Of a stretch of DNA of 64,000 bases, positions 11,208 to 22,742 are shown piece by piece. Within the stretch, counting starts at the first letter, position 1. Every line of letters starts with the position of its first letter. The stretch spans positions 6,572,001-6,636,000 of the forward strand of contig OX359190.1 in NCBI GenBank assembly GCA_947172415.1. Reading direction: 5' to 3'. The notes under the pieces are model-generated. The model searched no databases. It saw nothing but the letters and a program-made list of their open reading frames with translations, and was not told the DNA's origin. Made by a program: the position numbers and the translations under genes. The DNA is from Chondrosia reniformis (Eukaryota; Porifera; Demospongiae; Chondrillida; Chondrillidae).

Positions 11208-11720
11208 TGAAGTCTCGCATAAAGAAACGCTTCCATTCTATTGCCAACCATAATTATAGATTTAAAGAATGTCTACATCAACTAATCACCGCAAGAATAC
11301 TACATAGAAACACATGCAGTCATACATTATGTCATACGCGCTGGGGATAAGCTAAAGAGCTAAGCTACGCAGCCCTAGGCCTCGTAATAATTCATTCACG
11401 CTATTGATGAGCTTAGCTCTTTTTCGAATTAAAATGTTTATAAACTTAACATTGTAATGAGTCGCTCAAAAGACTCGCACATAGAAACGCCCATCCTTCC
11501 ATTCCACACGTTACTTTTAATAATGTTAGCTTGTAAGGTTTACACCTTTCAAGCTACCCTTAACCTAACTTACAATGTTAAATAATTTAGACCGTAGCCT
11601 TGGGCATTCTAATAATTCCTTCACGATAGTGATAAGATTATCTCTATTACAAATTAAAGTGTTTCTTAACGTTCTACTGTAATGAGTCGCTTTAAAGACT
11701 TGCACATAGAAACGCAACCG
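11208..11720. repeat. Degenerate tandem units of ~225-260 bp
   Basis: A core (gactcgcacatagaaacgc-like) recurs at about 11,212, 11,471 and 11,697. The preceding segments, with 'taataattc.ttcacg...tgataag' and 'taatgagtcgct..aaagact', also line up between the second and third units. The array abuts the truncated end of the minus-strand Tigger remnant, so it may be the element's terminal region or its target. Confidence 0.6.
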
Positions 11721-12535
11721 AAAAAGGAGTTACACTGTTTAATGTAATGACTGACAGAAAGCCACACAAGTAGGCTTTAAGGGTATTGATGATCCCCTGA
11801 TCGCATGGTTGAATCTCACTAGTTGAATTTGGAGGTAGATAGGCAAGTTCAATTGATTGAAGTCCTTCAACATGGGGATACGCAGCACAATTATCAATAA
11901 ACAATATGATCTTCCTGACCTTTCGAGTGAGTTCATTGTCCAATTTCCTCAGCCATTGTTCAAAAATTGAGGAGGTCATCCAAGCAGTGCTATTAGCCTC
12001 ATACTCTGTGGGTAAATGCTTAATGCCATTGAAGAACCTAGGTTTTTTCCAATTGTGAGCAAAGGACGTTTTTCAGTTCCTGTCATGTTAGCACAAACTA
12101 AAAGTATAACCCTGTCTTTACTCTTCTTCCCTACTGTGCAAGTTTCACCAGCTACAGCATGAGTTTTGTCTGGTAAAAGCCTCCAGTATAGGCCTGTCTC
12201 ATCAGCATTAAAAATGTCATCAGCCTTGTATTGCTGTAAAATTGGCATTAATTTTGTCTGCTTCCAGTCTTCACATACTTCCTTGTTAACAGCTGCATTC
12301 TCTCCAGAAATAGCCCCATACTTGATATTGTGCCTGATCCATCTACAGATCTAACCATTTGAACATGTCCATGATTCTGTTGCATTGAGTTCATGACTTA
12401 GTTCCTCTGCCTTTGCCTTAAGTATATCACCACTAATGGGTACTGATTGTGCCTTAGCTGCAGAAAACCATTGAAAAAGAACAGCATCTACATCTGCCTG
12501 TGATGAACCTCTATTGCGTTTTCTTGAATTTCTTC
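11692..12535 (-). pseudogene. Tigger/pogo transposase (CENP-B HTH + DDE), 3'-truncated
   Basis: Reading the minus strand: a CENP-B-type DNA-binding segment (LFQWFSAAKAQSVPISGDIL, KAKAEELSHEL, then ICRWIRHNIKYGAISGE after a stop), a linker, then DDIFNADETGLYWRLLPDKT (first Asp), KSKDRVILLVCANMTG, and in the next frame KIILFIDNCAAYPHV (second Asp) and LAYLPPNSTSEIQPCDQGII. The frame is lost around 11,980 and the protein stops at about 11,692, before the end of the domain. The gap 12,540-13,080 upstream holds nothing I can name. Confidence 0.8.
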
Positions 12536-13082
12536 CATAAGAACAAAAAATCTTTACCTTACCTAGTATACAAATACTATGACGTTGATGACAATGTACT
12601 CACCTTAAGTAGTCTACTACAAATTGAAGAAAAGGAGCAAAGCTTTGAAAATAGGCAATGGTTACTTATAAATTAAGGAATTGGCTCAGCTCTACACCTC
12701 ATCCATAGCCATATTTACCTACATAATGACATAACAGGGGCAATATAATACTATCAGATATCAGCATTAGTAGCCATAAATTCACTCCTATAATAATAGA
12801 TTTAGGAAAGGCTTGCACTACAAACAAGTCCAAGAAATACAATTTAAGTACTATAGAGTACTATACAGAAAAGAGAATATTAGATAAAGCATTCCCACAG
12901 AATTTTAAATCTGACATTTATTCCTTTGGAAAGGTCCTTAAAGCAATCATGGCTATATGCTCCCTACCTATTCTCAGCAGTGTTACAAATGACTGCCTCA
13001 ACAGTGATCCCCACAAACGGCCTACAACAAGTGGTTTGAACAGTAGTTTTATATAGTATCTATAAGAAAATCTAAATATACT

Positions 13083-13630
13083 GACAGAGGCACATGAATT
13101 CTTTGACTATATATTTGGAAAGGACACATTTGAGTACATCACAGAACAAACTAATCTTTATGCTAAGCAGAAGAACATTCTCTTAGCCCAGAGAATTTCG
13201 AAAGGTCTACATACAATTTTTCAAAGGCAAGTTCAAGTAAAACTATTGAGCCTCGCAAAAATGAAGAAGCGTCATCCTCACTGGGCCATGACGAAGACCA
13301 GACAAATTTACCTTGTGAAGAAGTTACTTTCACAACAATTAATGACCTGTCAGACAATTCTTGTGACAGTGATTCTGATGAAGAGTCTAATTGTGACATA
13401 ATTAGCGATGTGTCCAACAGTAAACACGCCGAGGAACTGGCAGAGCTGCAAAAAGAAATGCTAATCCTAAAAGGGGAATCTTTTCTCACTGAAACAGGTA
13501 CAGTAGAAACAGCAGCACTTTTAGGTTCCATTGTAAACCTATAGCAAATGCTACAAGGTTTCCTAGAAAACTGTTTGCAGTTTATGGAAAGAATGGCGGC
13601 GTCACCAACGAGAGCAAAAGAAAGCAATTA
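13083..13630 (+). pseudogene. piggyBac-like N-terminal scrap followed by an acidic coding remnant
   Basis: At 13,083-13,160 the plus strand encodes EFFDYIFGKDTFEYITEQTN then LYAKQKN, very close to the start of the piggyBac transposase domain and to the copy at 6.4 kb. From about 13,187 another plus-strand frame runs to 13,630 with one TAG: it is Ser/Asp/Glu-rich (CDSDSDEESNCD) and then holds AEELAELQKEMLILKG, a short coiled-coil-like stretch. Acidic N-termini are common in piggyBac proteins, but here the order is unusual, so this second part may come from another gene. Not recognised further. Confidence 0.4.
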
Positions 13631-15639
13631 GAGAATTAAAGCAAACGGGTAATACGGAACCAGCTACAAACCTAACCGGACACACTCGAGGAAAGGTGAA
13701 AGTACCAATTGAATGCTCAGTAAGCACAAGTTAGTTGCCACTAGAGTATTGATTGCAATATTTATTATAAAAATGTCATCAAACTTGTTGTGAAATATTT
13801 ATTAAAATGGCGGCTTCAAGACAGGATATTCTTTTAAGCGCTTTTACTGGATGTTACTATTTTCCTGCTCATACATTGACATTTTTGAGTTTAAATACTC
13901 ATATTAAGGCATTTTATTAATATAATACAGTCTTTATTGGTTTCAGTAGTCGATTTTAGGTTAGAAAATCATTAACGTTTTAGGACGCCATTTTTCTTAT
14001 ATACATTAGAATTGTCTTCTCACTGACTTTGGCTTCTAAAGGTTGGCATCTCTGCCTTAGGGGTGTGAAATAGCATGTTTACTGCTTAGGTTCTGTGCCG
14101 TTAATGACATGCTGGCGATGAACCCCTGTTTTTCAATATAAGGATAAACATAAGTTTACGTGGGTCTAGGTAGAGATCTAGAGTATCATCGATTATTTTG
14201 TGGTAAGAAGGGACACCCAGGCGAGAGCGAAGGATGTCAAGGTGGTGAAAGGCACAGACGTCAGTAGTGACCACTATCTACTGTTGTTGAGAATGAGTAT
14301 GAGGTTGCAAGGTGCAAAATGCTGGAAAGAAGGCTGTAAATGTGGCAATCCGGACAGATCAGTTGAAAGAGAGAGAGATGAAAATAAAGTTCCAAGTGAA
14401 ATTACTAGGGTAGATGAATGAGCTGAATTAAGTAGGGAGGAGAGAATCCAGGAGAGTGGCGTGAGTGTGCAAGATGTTTGGTTGGAGTTTTAGGAGGGTG
14501 TGATTGGTGCGGTGGTAGAGGTATTTGGGGTAAGACGGTCCAAGGAATGTAGGAAGAGAAAGAGATGGTGTAACAATGACGTAAAAGAAGTTATGGAGCA
14601 AAAGAAGATAGCATACCTGAGATGGTTGCAGCAGTAGACAGTGGAAGTAAAAGACGTATACCAAACAGCTAAGAAAAATGAAAGGAGACTAATAAGACAG
14701 GCACAAAATGAAGAGTGGGCAAAGTTGGGAGAATACCATCAAAATGATTTTGAGAAAATCATTGGAGGTTTTGGAAGAGACATCTGACAGAAAGAGAGAA
14801 GAGCCTGATAAAGTGAGTGCTGCTGATGGTCAAGTGATAGTGAAGGTGACAAACATGGTATTCTGGAACGCTGGCGAGAGTATTTTGCTGGACTGCTGCA
14901 AAGGGATTCCCAGGGGAGAGATGATGGGGCTGGTGATGTTGTAGGTGAATCGCAAAAAAAGAAGAGGATGATATCAGGTATGAGGAAGTTGCTAAGGCTA
15001 TAGGAAAGCTAAAGAATAGAAAGGCACCAGGGGTGTGTGGAATTAATGCTGAAATGTTGAAAGCAGGAGGGGGTATGGTGGTTGACTGGTTGCACTCGGT
15101 CATACAGTTGAGGTGGAAAAGGGATGAAGTGCTGGAAGATTGGAAAAGAGCTAGGATAGTACCATTGGATAAGAAGGGCAGCAAATTGGCATGCAGCAAT
15201 TATAGAGAGATTAGTTAGTTAAGTATACCGAGTAAAGTGTATGCCAAAATCTTGGATAGTAGGCTAGGAATAGAACAGAGAACATGGTGATGGAAATGCA
15301 AGAGGGTTCCAAAAGTGGAGTGAAGAGAAGCTGTGTCGACCAGATCTTTACCATCAGACAGCTGAGTGAAAAGATTCTAGAGAAAGATAAGCAGATTATA
15401 ATAGCATGTGTTGATTTGGAGAAGGCGTATGATAGAATATACAGGGAGAACTTTGGAGAATATTGGTGAGGTATAAAGTAGGTACGTGGACAGTTACTAA
15501 GAGCTATTAGATCATTGTACAGGCAGAGTCAAGCATGTGTACGGACAAATGGAAAACTCTCAAGATGGTTGCCTATATCTCAAGGTGTTCAGCAAGGGTG
15601 TGTGATGTCGCCGTGGCTGTTTAATATATATATATATAT

Positions 15640-16111
15640 GCCTTCCAATTACCTTTTCACACCTAAGTATAGACTGAAGATGATGCATCTGCATGCCATT
15701 ATCAGCAAAAATTCCAGTCTCATGCAGGGGATCTCAGCCAATAATCACCGCAGATTTGACTTGCCTTGAGTGTCAGCTAGGAGTACCATTGGTTGCTTGC
15801 ATGCATTCACATAAACAACAGGGTTAGAGACGATTTGGTAACTTGCACACTGGGACATAAAGGCTGGGGCCTTTAATTTATTTCATGAACAATGTCCCTT
15901 GTGTGCAAGTTACCAAATCGTCTCTAACCCTGTTGTTTATGTGAATGCATGCAAGCAACCAATGGTACTCCTAGCTGACACTCAAGGCAAGTCAAATCTG
16001 CGGTGATTATTGGCTGAGATCCCCTGCATGAGACTGGAATTTTTGCTGATAATGGCATGCAGATGCATCATCTTCAGTCTATACTTAGGTGTGAAAAGGT
16101 AATTGGAAGGC
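15640..16111. mobile_element. Palindromic MITE, ~225-bp arms, inside the LINE
   Basis: The outer ends ccttccaattacc...ggtaattggaagg are exact complements and the arms remain nearly identical through tcagctaggagtacc and gttagagacgatttgg to a loop near 15,863-15,895. It begins right after the LINE sequence ctgtttaatatata, so it marks the left edge of the first insertion into the LINE. One arm of the same family recurs, diverged, at 23,713-23,935. Confidence 0.85.
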
Positions 16112-16920
16112 CATGTATTTAACCTTATATGATCTGTAGAGACTACTACTCTGTATGCAGCAGTTGAGAATTTCAGTGTGGCTAAAGTCTTGTAGCGTTT
16201 AATATACCTGATTGTGATTATTTTGGGAGTCATTTGCATCCGTGTATAAATTTGTAACTTGCACTGTGTAGTACTTGATTGTATTTAAACAAGCATAATA
16301 TATAACACTCCTTATTCCTATATATATATATATATAGAACATCGATACATACACCCATAATGGATAATATGTACAAACATGGATGAATGTGTTCATAAAT
16401 ATACAGTTGAATCTATCGAATATTCACTATACTGAATACAAACTTGGATGAATGTGACTATATGTACCGTATGAGCTTGCACGCACGCATATTTATCCAA
16501 ATCCACCCCTACGTATCCAATTACACTCCTGCATACGTACGTACACACATGGATAGGTAAAAATATTAACAGAAAACAAAAGAAGAGATGACGGAGCTTA
16601 AAGTACCAAAGTTTTACTACGGTCGTCTAAACGAATTTATTTTATTTATTTTACATCAATATATAGCAACAATTCTGGCTTAAACTTAACATGAACGTAT
16701 ACAAATACGCTTTATCTAACCTTCCCTACAACTCGCTTATTCCGTAGCTCCTTCTCGTAGGAGAGCGTCGACTTGTCATAGCCGTTCACGAAAGGATGAT
16801 CTTCTTTAGCAACGAGTCGGTGACGTTTTCGCAACGTCACAAGATTCACTAAATGTTTACGGAGCGACATACGAGAGGTGTTGGTGACGCCCTAGAGAAA
16901 CATCATAATACATCACGAGA
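16112..16920 (+). repeat. Interspersed repeat 'X', copy 1
   Basis: About 700-800 bp that reappears in inverted orientation at 21,560-22,196. Matching landmarks are ttgcatcc.tgtataaat, ccaattaca, the hairpin-bearing agctccttctcgtaggaga, gtcgacttgtcatagccgtt and ttggtgacgc. It continues directly from the palindromic MITE, so both probably belong to one larger non-autonomous element. No protein is readable. Confidence 0.7.
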
Positions 16921-17129
16921 TTGCGCAATCGTAACCTTGAATTCTTCGTTATATCTTGGTTATTTTGCTCATTTAATTAAGCAAAACTTCGCCAGACGTT
17001 TGTCATACACTTGTACCATGATATATGTCGGTTTCACAGTTATCTGACCAATTGAAAATTTTTATTAATATAACACATGGTTTCAATATAAATTTCCCAT
17101 AGGTTTTCTATAGTCCTATGGCATTTTAT

Positions 17130-17350
17130 ATGCAGACTTTGTCCTCCGTTTTCTAACAAACGGAGGCCTAAATAAAAAATCCCTTCAATTTAAAATGAGT
17201 TTTATACCCTAAACTTTATGATGATGTGCCCATTTTGTTTCTAGGTCCTTTCTTGGAGCCATATGAATTATTTAATTACATTATATTACATTACATTACA
17301 TTATATTATATTATATTATTTATATTAGATTACCTTAGTATATTGTAACT
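17130..17350 (+). repeat. Tigger-type 3' end (untranslated region and terminus)
   Basis: This stretch matches 24,455-24,655, which follows a recognisable Tigger coding remnant there. Shared landmarks: a hairpin cctccg..ttctaac..cggagg, taaataaaaaatccctt, tttctaggtcctt, ggagccatatgaattattt and the shared end taacttgcactg. It forms the right edge of the first insertion into the LINE, which resumes at tatatagatggaataag. Confidence 0.65.
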
Positions 17351-17874
17351 TGCACTGTATATAGATGGAATAAGTAAGAAGGCAATGGACAAATTTGTAG
17401 GGGGTGTGCACAGCTATCAAACTTAAATGTGCAGGTGCTACTTTTTGCTGATGATATTGTAATGGTCACTGACAGGAAGAAGGGAAATACAGAAGAATCT
17501 TGAAGTGTTAAAGGCAGGTATGGAGAAGTCGGTGATGATGACACATCTAAGGTGATGGTAGTGAGTAGAGCAGAAGAGGAATGTAGTGTGACAATGGACA
17601 GTGAGAAGATTGAAGAAGTGCAGAGTCTAAAGTATCTTGGGTCAAGTATTAGTGCTGATGGGTCGAGCGATTAAGATATTCAACAATAATAGGTGCTGCG
17701 ACAAGGGTGATTGGTGCAATGAGGAAGGAATTGTTGGAGTGGAGGGAGTTAAAGAAGGAAACTAACCTGCGGGTCTTTATTGCCAACACAGTGTCTACTC
17801 CTCAGTATGGATGTGAAACATGGACAGTGCAAAAGAGGTGTGAAAGTAGGTTACAGGTTTGTGAAATGACGCTA

Positions 17875-18956
17875 GTGGAACATGTCCACACTTTCGGAAA
17901 TTTTCAATAAATTTAAAGTCACTAATTAACACTCTTTTTTAATTTATTCTATTTTACTTTAGAAACATCGTAACGCTAAACAAATTATATAGAATTGAAG
18001 CGCTATTTTTTCGTAATATTTTGGCAACAACAGTGTCAGAATTGCAGGCAAGAAGTTAAGCGGCCGTAAGTGATAGGTGCCAAATCGCCAAAAAGGTTTT
18101 CTTAGACAGTGGAAAATACGAATATAGAATAAATGGTGACATCAATCTATGAAGGATAATGATATCTAACGATTATATGTATACCCCTTTTAAATTCCCT
18201 TTAGTTGTTGAATTATAATTGAAAACGTATTTTCGTACCTTTATCAGGTGCCTCTAGTACTTCATATCTCAGTTAAACAAGGGAATATTCCAGGAGTATA
18301 CATACAACGTTTAGGCTGTTAGTTACTGAAGAGAGTAATGTAAAAAGATAGTTTGATATACAATCCTCCACTGTCTAATAATCGGTTCATTTTCCATTTG
18401 TGTCTTCTCCTTCGAGTAATGGTATTATCACATGATTATCAGCCAAAATTAGTAGTATAGCTTAGGCATCATACAATGATGTCTTATGACGTTGCATATG
18501 TACCCAAATATTTGTTAACACGTTATACAAACATTAGATTTCTGAAGTTGATATTTCAAGTAAGGCTTCTCAGTAGGGATACAGTTTCCTTGATCAAATT
18601 TTTTTGTTGTCGTAAGTAGTAAGTGGAAACAGTATGCATATTGCATGTCTACTAATATCTATGTAATTATCAATGGCGAAAATGTATGAGCAATTAACGA
18701 AGTATAATCCAAAGAAAATAGAACGTTTCGTTCACGTAGGCCTTTATTGGCCTTCCTCCGCTATACTATATGAATTGCTCATAAGTTTTCAGAATTGATA
18801 AATTGACATCGATAACGACTAGTGATGACTCGTGACGTTTCAGTGCTGGTGCTCCACTTCACGTGCAGGTCACATGCTAAAGACACTTCTGCCTGGAATG
18901 TGACACATCTGTAGGCGACGAGTTACAAATATCGGAAATTCGAAGACATGTTCCAC
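17875..18956. mobile_element. Non-autonomous DNA element with TIRs, inserted in the LINE
   Basis: The left end reads gtggaacatgtccacacttt and the right end reads as its approximate complement (gacatgttccac). Taking out 17,875-18,956 joins CEMTL to MRMYLRRIEGV in the same LINE frame, which sets the boundaries well. There is no coding sequence inside. The interior holds a ribozyme-like repeat motif at 18,665-18,790. Confidence 0.8.
18665..18790 (-). other. Degenerate hammerhead-like repeat with flanking inverted repeat
   Basis: On the minus strand a stem (ggcc-aataaa-ggcc) is followed by gaacgaaacgttc, the same tail as the motif at 1.4 kb, but the CTGATGA half is replaced by gaggaa. The unit is bounded by atgagcaatt and its complement aattgctcat, a 10-bp stem that could close the structure. 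Likely a decayed Penelope-type terminal motif. Confidence 0.35.
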
Positions 18957-19346
18957 ATGCGGATGTATTTGCGAAGAATAGAGGGTGTAGATAGGGTGAG
19001 AAATGAGGACATTCGTAAGTCTCTGGGACAAGTGGCAGTGGTGGACATGGTGAAGGACAGGCAGATGAGGTGGAAGGAGAAGCTAGAGGAAATGGATGGT
19101 GGTAGACTAGTAAAGCCGGTGTACGAGGGTGATATAGCTGGAAAAAGACCAAGAGGACAACCAAAGAAGAGAGGGATTGAGAATTTTAAATAGGTGAAAT
19201 AGACTCTGTGATACCATCCCCTTCATAGAACATATTTACTTTTATTTGACATATATATTTATTTTATTATACTATATATATTAGCGGCTACCTCCTGCAT
19301 AGGAGACAAAAGCCTGGCTGAGTAATAATAATAATTCTGGCTTGTC

Positions 19347-21559
19347 CATTGATGATTTAAGAGAGAGAGGTCGTTCCTTTTCAGTAGTTTTGTTGTCGTC
19401 ACCTTCATGGCTTTGATTGGTGTTTCTATTGCCAGAAGAGAAGAGGTTTTCTCTATACCAAGTGAGATCAATCTGCACTTATATTTTAATCATTTCTAAG
19501 CAACTGAGATGCTAAAGACATGCTAATTACGGTTTCCACAATCTTTAGGGCCTCGTTCATATGGTAAGCTCTGTTTACCCATTATAGTTTTGATGTCAGT
19601 AAGCCGATTGATATCGGCGAATATGTTATGTATAACCAAGTCGAACATAATGTTATGAATAAGCAAATTTCAATGTAACATGCACTTGCAAAAATAAACG
19701 ACTGTAGTTATCTATTATGTATTAGGATTAAGGAAATGTCGTCAATGTAAAATTCATAATTATACATGCAAGCTATTTAATGTGAAATTTGTTAATTTCA
19801 TTGTAGCCAAGAAATTTTACCATGTTCAGTGGATTACTTGTAGCTTCTTCGTGACAACGTTGAGGGTATTACAAAGCTTCGCCCACGATAATTAATGTTG
19901 TGACTCATCCAATTATATCACCAATAACCAATTGTTAAGACGTGTTGAGTGAAGCGCCTGGCTACTGCTTGTGCAAGACAATCTGACATTATGTACAACC
20001 ACTGTATGAAGAGTGGATGGGCCCTCGTTGGCCAAAGTAGTTTGGAGGCGGGGAGGTGAGAGAATTATTTGATTTATTTCGTGCATATATTGAAACATTA
20101 TCGCTCACATTCTTTTATAGAAGAGATATTTTGTTAAGTCCTCTAGCACAGTAATGGTGCCAAACACTCGAGTGAAATCTGCCTGTTTGACTTTGTGTTA
20201 TAATGAGGGTGGACCTCCAATACATCACATTAATTGTGACATGATAAAGCGTATCAACCCCCTATGCAATCTATCTACGGATTGCATATATATACTAACA
20301 TGCAACTGCTTGTGCAACTTATTCTAAGAGTTTGAAAGAATATAGTACAGTGGACCCTTGCTTATCCTATAGGAAGAAAAACAACTCTATCTCAATCAGC
20401 AGGGATAAAATTAAGAATAGAAAGCAACTCAGAGATGTATGGAATAATACAATACATGTGAATTGATATATGCGGCATGTATGGTACGCATGGAAATTAA
20501 GTTTACATTCGCATACGAATAGAAAGCGGGGGTACCAGGAGTAAGTGCCCCCCTTAATTTTATTTTCAAGATTGTGCCCCCCCAACTATCTAGATCTTTC
20601 ACTCTTAAGCTGAGTAAAGTTATACTAGGCCTAACCTTTTAAGGACCTCGTGTTGCTGTTTTCACTACCCCCTTAAGGCCCAGACCACTTTAGTGGCGCA
20701 TGAATATAAACTACTTTTTCTAACCTTTTATACATCTCTTTTTAACTTCGTTAATTCTGAAAACCTTCCAAAGATCCTCTGCTGATGTACAAAGGACAAT
20801 GAAATGTAAAAGTCATGTAAGAAAATTAGTCCTTGTTTAAATGGCCATTCTTTATATTTAGTATAAATTCCATAAACTATGCATTTTTCGTTAACACTTT
20901 CATAATCTGTATACTTGTAATATGTAATATATTTTTCATTATACAGTTATACTGTAACAAAAACATTTAATATTTAACACTTAGGTTACAGTATACTAGC
21001 ACTATTATGCAAGTTTCAAAAAGACTGTATGATTATTTTACCTTACCAGGTGTAGCCATGAATAAAGTCCAAGGCTAAGCATATACCTTGGATAATATAT
21101 AACCATTGCTTGTTACCGATGCTATCTAAGTGAATTTTATCTTCCAGAAGAAATACAGTGAAGATTATTGCATTTCTGCCAACATCATAGTATTATTATA
21201 TATAAACTAAGTGAGGCAAGACTTTATCTTTGAAGTATATACCGAAGTAGAGTGTAAGACGAGTGTGCCCCCCGCAGAGCTTCTGAGCTTAGTAGGTGCA
21301 CTTTATGTGCCGTAAAAGTTTTCAAGGATAGTGTGCACAATACAAGGAGTATCACTAGGGCAGCTATAGTTGCAATAACTTTGTAGCATGTGCCGAATGT
21401 TCCACTACCTATATAATGAAGGAGCTATAGCAGTGTATACAGTTAAAATTATTTACACATGTGAAACTATATATGTTTGCACACTACCAGTTTGTAAATA
21501 AATAAATACAAGCAACACTGCATGCTATATCCAACCGTAATTTTATTAATGAACAAATT
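19347..21559. other. No recognisable feature (2.2 kb, AT-rich)
   Basis: Open frames here are short and show no family pattern. I see no long repeats, no convincing splice-bounded exons and no RNA gene. Confidence 0.5.
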
Positions 21560-22196
21560 AACTCGAAGCCTGCACATTAATGTGTTCTATTGCGTCACCA
21601 ACAACTGTGTATGTCGCTGGGTACACATTTTAGGGATTCATTTGATGTTGCAAAAACATCACCGCCTTTATGCAAAAAGATCATATTGAGAACGGCTATG
21701 ACAAGTCGACACTCTCCTACGAGAAGGAGCTACCGAATAAGGGAGTTGTAGTGAAGGTTAGATAAAGCATATTTGTTATACGTTTCCATTAATTTTGAGG
21801 CAGAATCCGTTTAGGCGGCTTTATTAAAACTTTGCCAATTTAAACGCTGTCTTCTTTTCTGTTATATGTTTTCTTAACCATGTTTGCACGTACGTATGGA
21901 ATGTAATTGGGCACGTAGGGATGCATTTGAATAAACATTGCATGTGTGCAAATATGTACAAACAGTATAGAATTTCAGTATAATGAAATCGCTTATAGTG
22001 AATGTCTCAGTATAATGTGGTACTTAGCTAGCCTTAGCAAAATCAATATTAGATATAATATATTCTGAACTGACTAAAGGTGATGCAACATATTTTACAT
22101 TTTTATACATGTCCAATTACAATCTAGTATTACATAATTCAAATTATGAATTTATACATGGATGCAAGTGACTTCCAAAATAATCAAGATCAGGTA
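21560..22196 (-). repeat. Interspersed repeat 'X', copy 2, first part
   Basis: This is the inverted counterpart of 16,190-16,920. It runs up to caggta at 22,196, where homology is cut by a Tigger-type MITE. The homologous sequence resumes at 23,713 with tgtatattaaac, exactly where copy 1 continues (minus strand caggta-tattaaacgc). Everything between (22,197-23,712) is therefore inserted material. Confidence 0.7.
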
Positions 22197-22648
22197 CAGT
22201 GGGCCCTAGTTTAACCGACCTTGAGTTAACCGACAACCTTATTTAACCGAAAGAATCGACTGAAACCAATCTAAATCGTATTCCCCGTAATACTTTAGGC
22301 CCTCGTATATCCGACTCGGTTTATCCGTATCCGACACAATTTTCCGATACAGATTTAGGTGTGTGTATATTTTTAACCTTTATTATCCGACAATTGCGGA
22401 GTAGATTAAGAAAGTTTCAGAGAATGGCAGAAAAACGATCGACTGTCAGCGAATTCCTTAAAGAATCGTCCTTGAAGAGGATTCCAACAGCACAAGGAGT
22501 AGACTACCACACCACGAGAAGATGAAATAAGCGTTTTTGACTATTCGTGCTCTATCTATCATTATTTCGCAACCCTTTTTATCTGACACCTGATTTATCC
22601 GACATTTTTGGTTGAAACAAACAGTGTCGGTTAAACCAGGGCCCACTG
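22197..22648. mobile_element. Pogo/Tigger-type MITE (CAGTGGGCCC termini)
   Basis: The ends are cagtgggccctagtttaacc and its complement ggttaaaccagggcccactg. The interior repeats 'accga' phrases (ttgagttaaccgacaacc, atccgaca), as is common in pogo-type ends. A TA precedes the left end; the right flank is ca, so the expected TA duplication has probably mutated. A short plus-strand frame beginning MAEKRSTVSEFLKES may be a coding scrap. Confidence 0.75.
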
Positions 22649-22742
22649 CATGTAACCTTAGTGTCTGACTATTAGATTATTTAGTTGATCATAGGACTGT
22701 TTACTATGTGGTATTATGTTTACCATACCACCGAACTAATGT

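Larger units (their letters stand above)
14195..19346 (+). mobile_element. LINE (non-LTR retrotransposon), interrupted by two later insertions
   Basis: The order is: end of an APE-type endonuclease (SSDHYLLLL, 14,270 area); reverse transcriptase blocks at 15,033-15,218 (EDWKRARIVPLDKKGSK), 15,330-15,469 (CVDQIFTIRQ, CVDLEKAYDRIYRENFG) and 15,515-15,635 (VQQGCVMSPWLFNIYI). After a 1.7-kb interruption come VQVLLFADDIVMVTD (17,420 area), the YLGSSISADGS block and the domain MIGAMRKELLEWRELKKE with YGCETWTVQKR (17,707-17,870). A second interruption follows (17,875-18,956). The frame resumes exactly with MRMYLRRIEGVDRVRNEDI and KRPRGQPKKRG. The 3' end is near 19,346, with a small hairpin and a taa-repeat tail (gcctggctgag-taataataa). 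About ten stops or shifts make it old. Clade not certain; the taa tail fits I-like or related clades. Confidence 0.85.

Noticed and set aside
11700-11760. tRNA-like or small RNA gene near the tandem units
   Set aside because: No cloverleaf, A/B box pair or terminator-like T run was found here or elsewhere in the window.
13163-13627. 154-codon minus-strand open frame
   Set aside because: It mirrors a plus-strand acidic frame; Ser-rich composition arises from the complement of Asp/Glu codons, and no family pattern is present.
16853-17047. 64-codon plus-strand frame
   Set aside because: Lies in repeat X; not kept in the inverted copy at 21.6 kb.
20367-20585. Runs of c (ccccccttaatt, gtgccccccc) suggesting structured DNA
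   Set aside because: Short and isolated; no G-quadruplex pattern of four tracts and no link to a gene.
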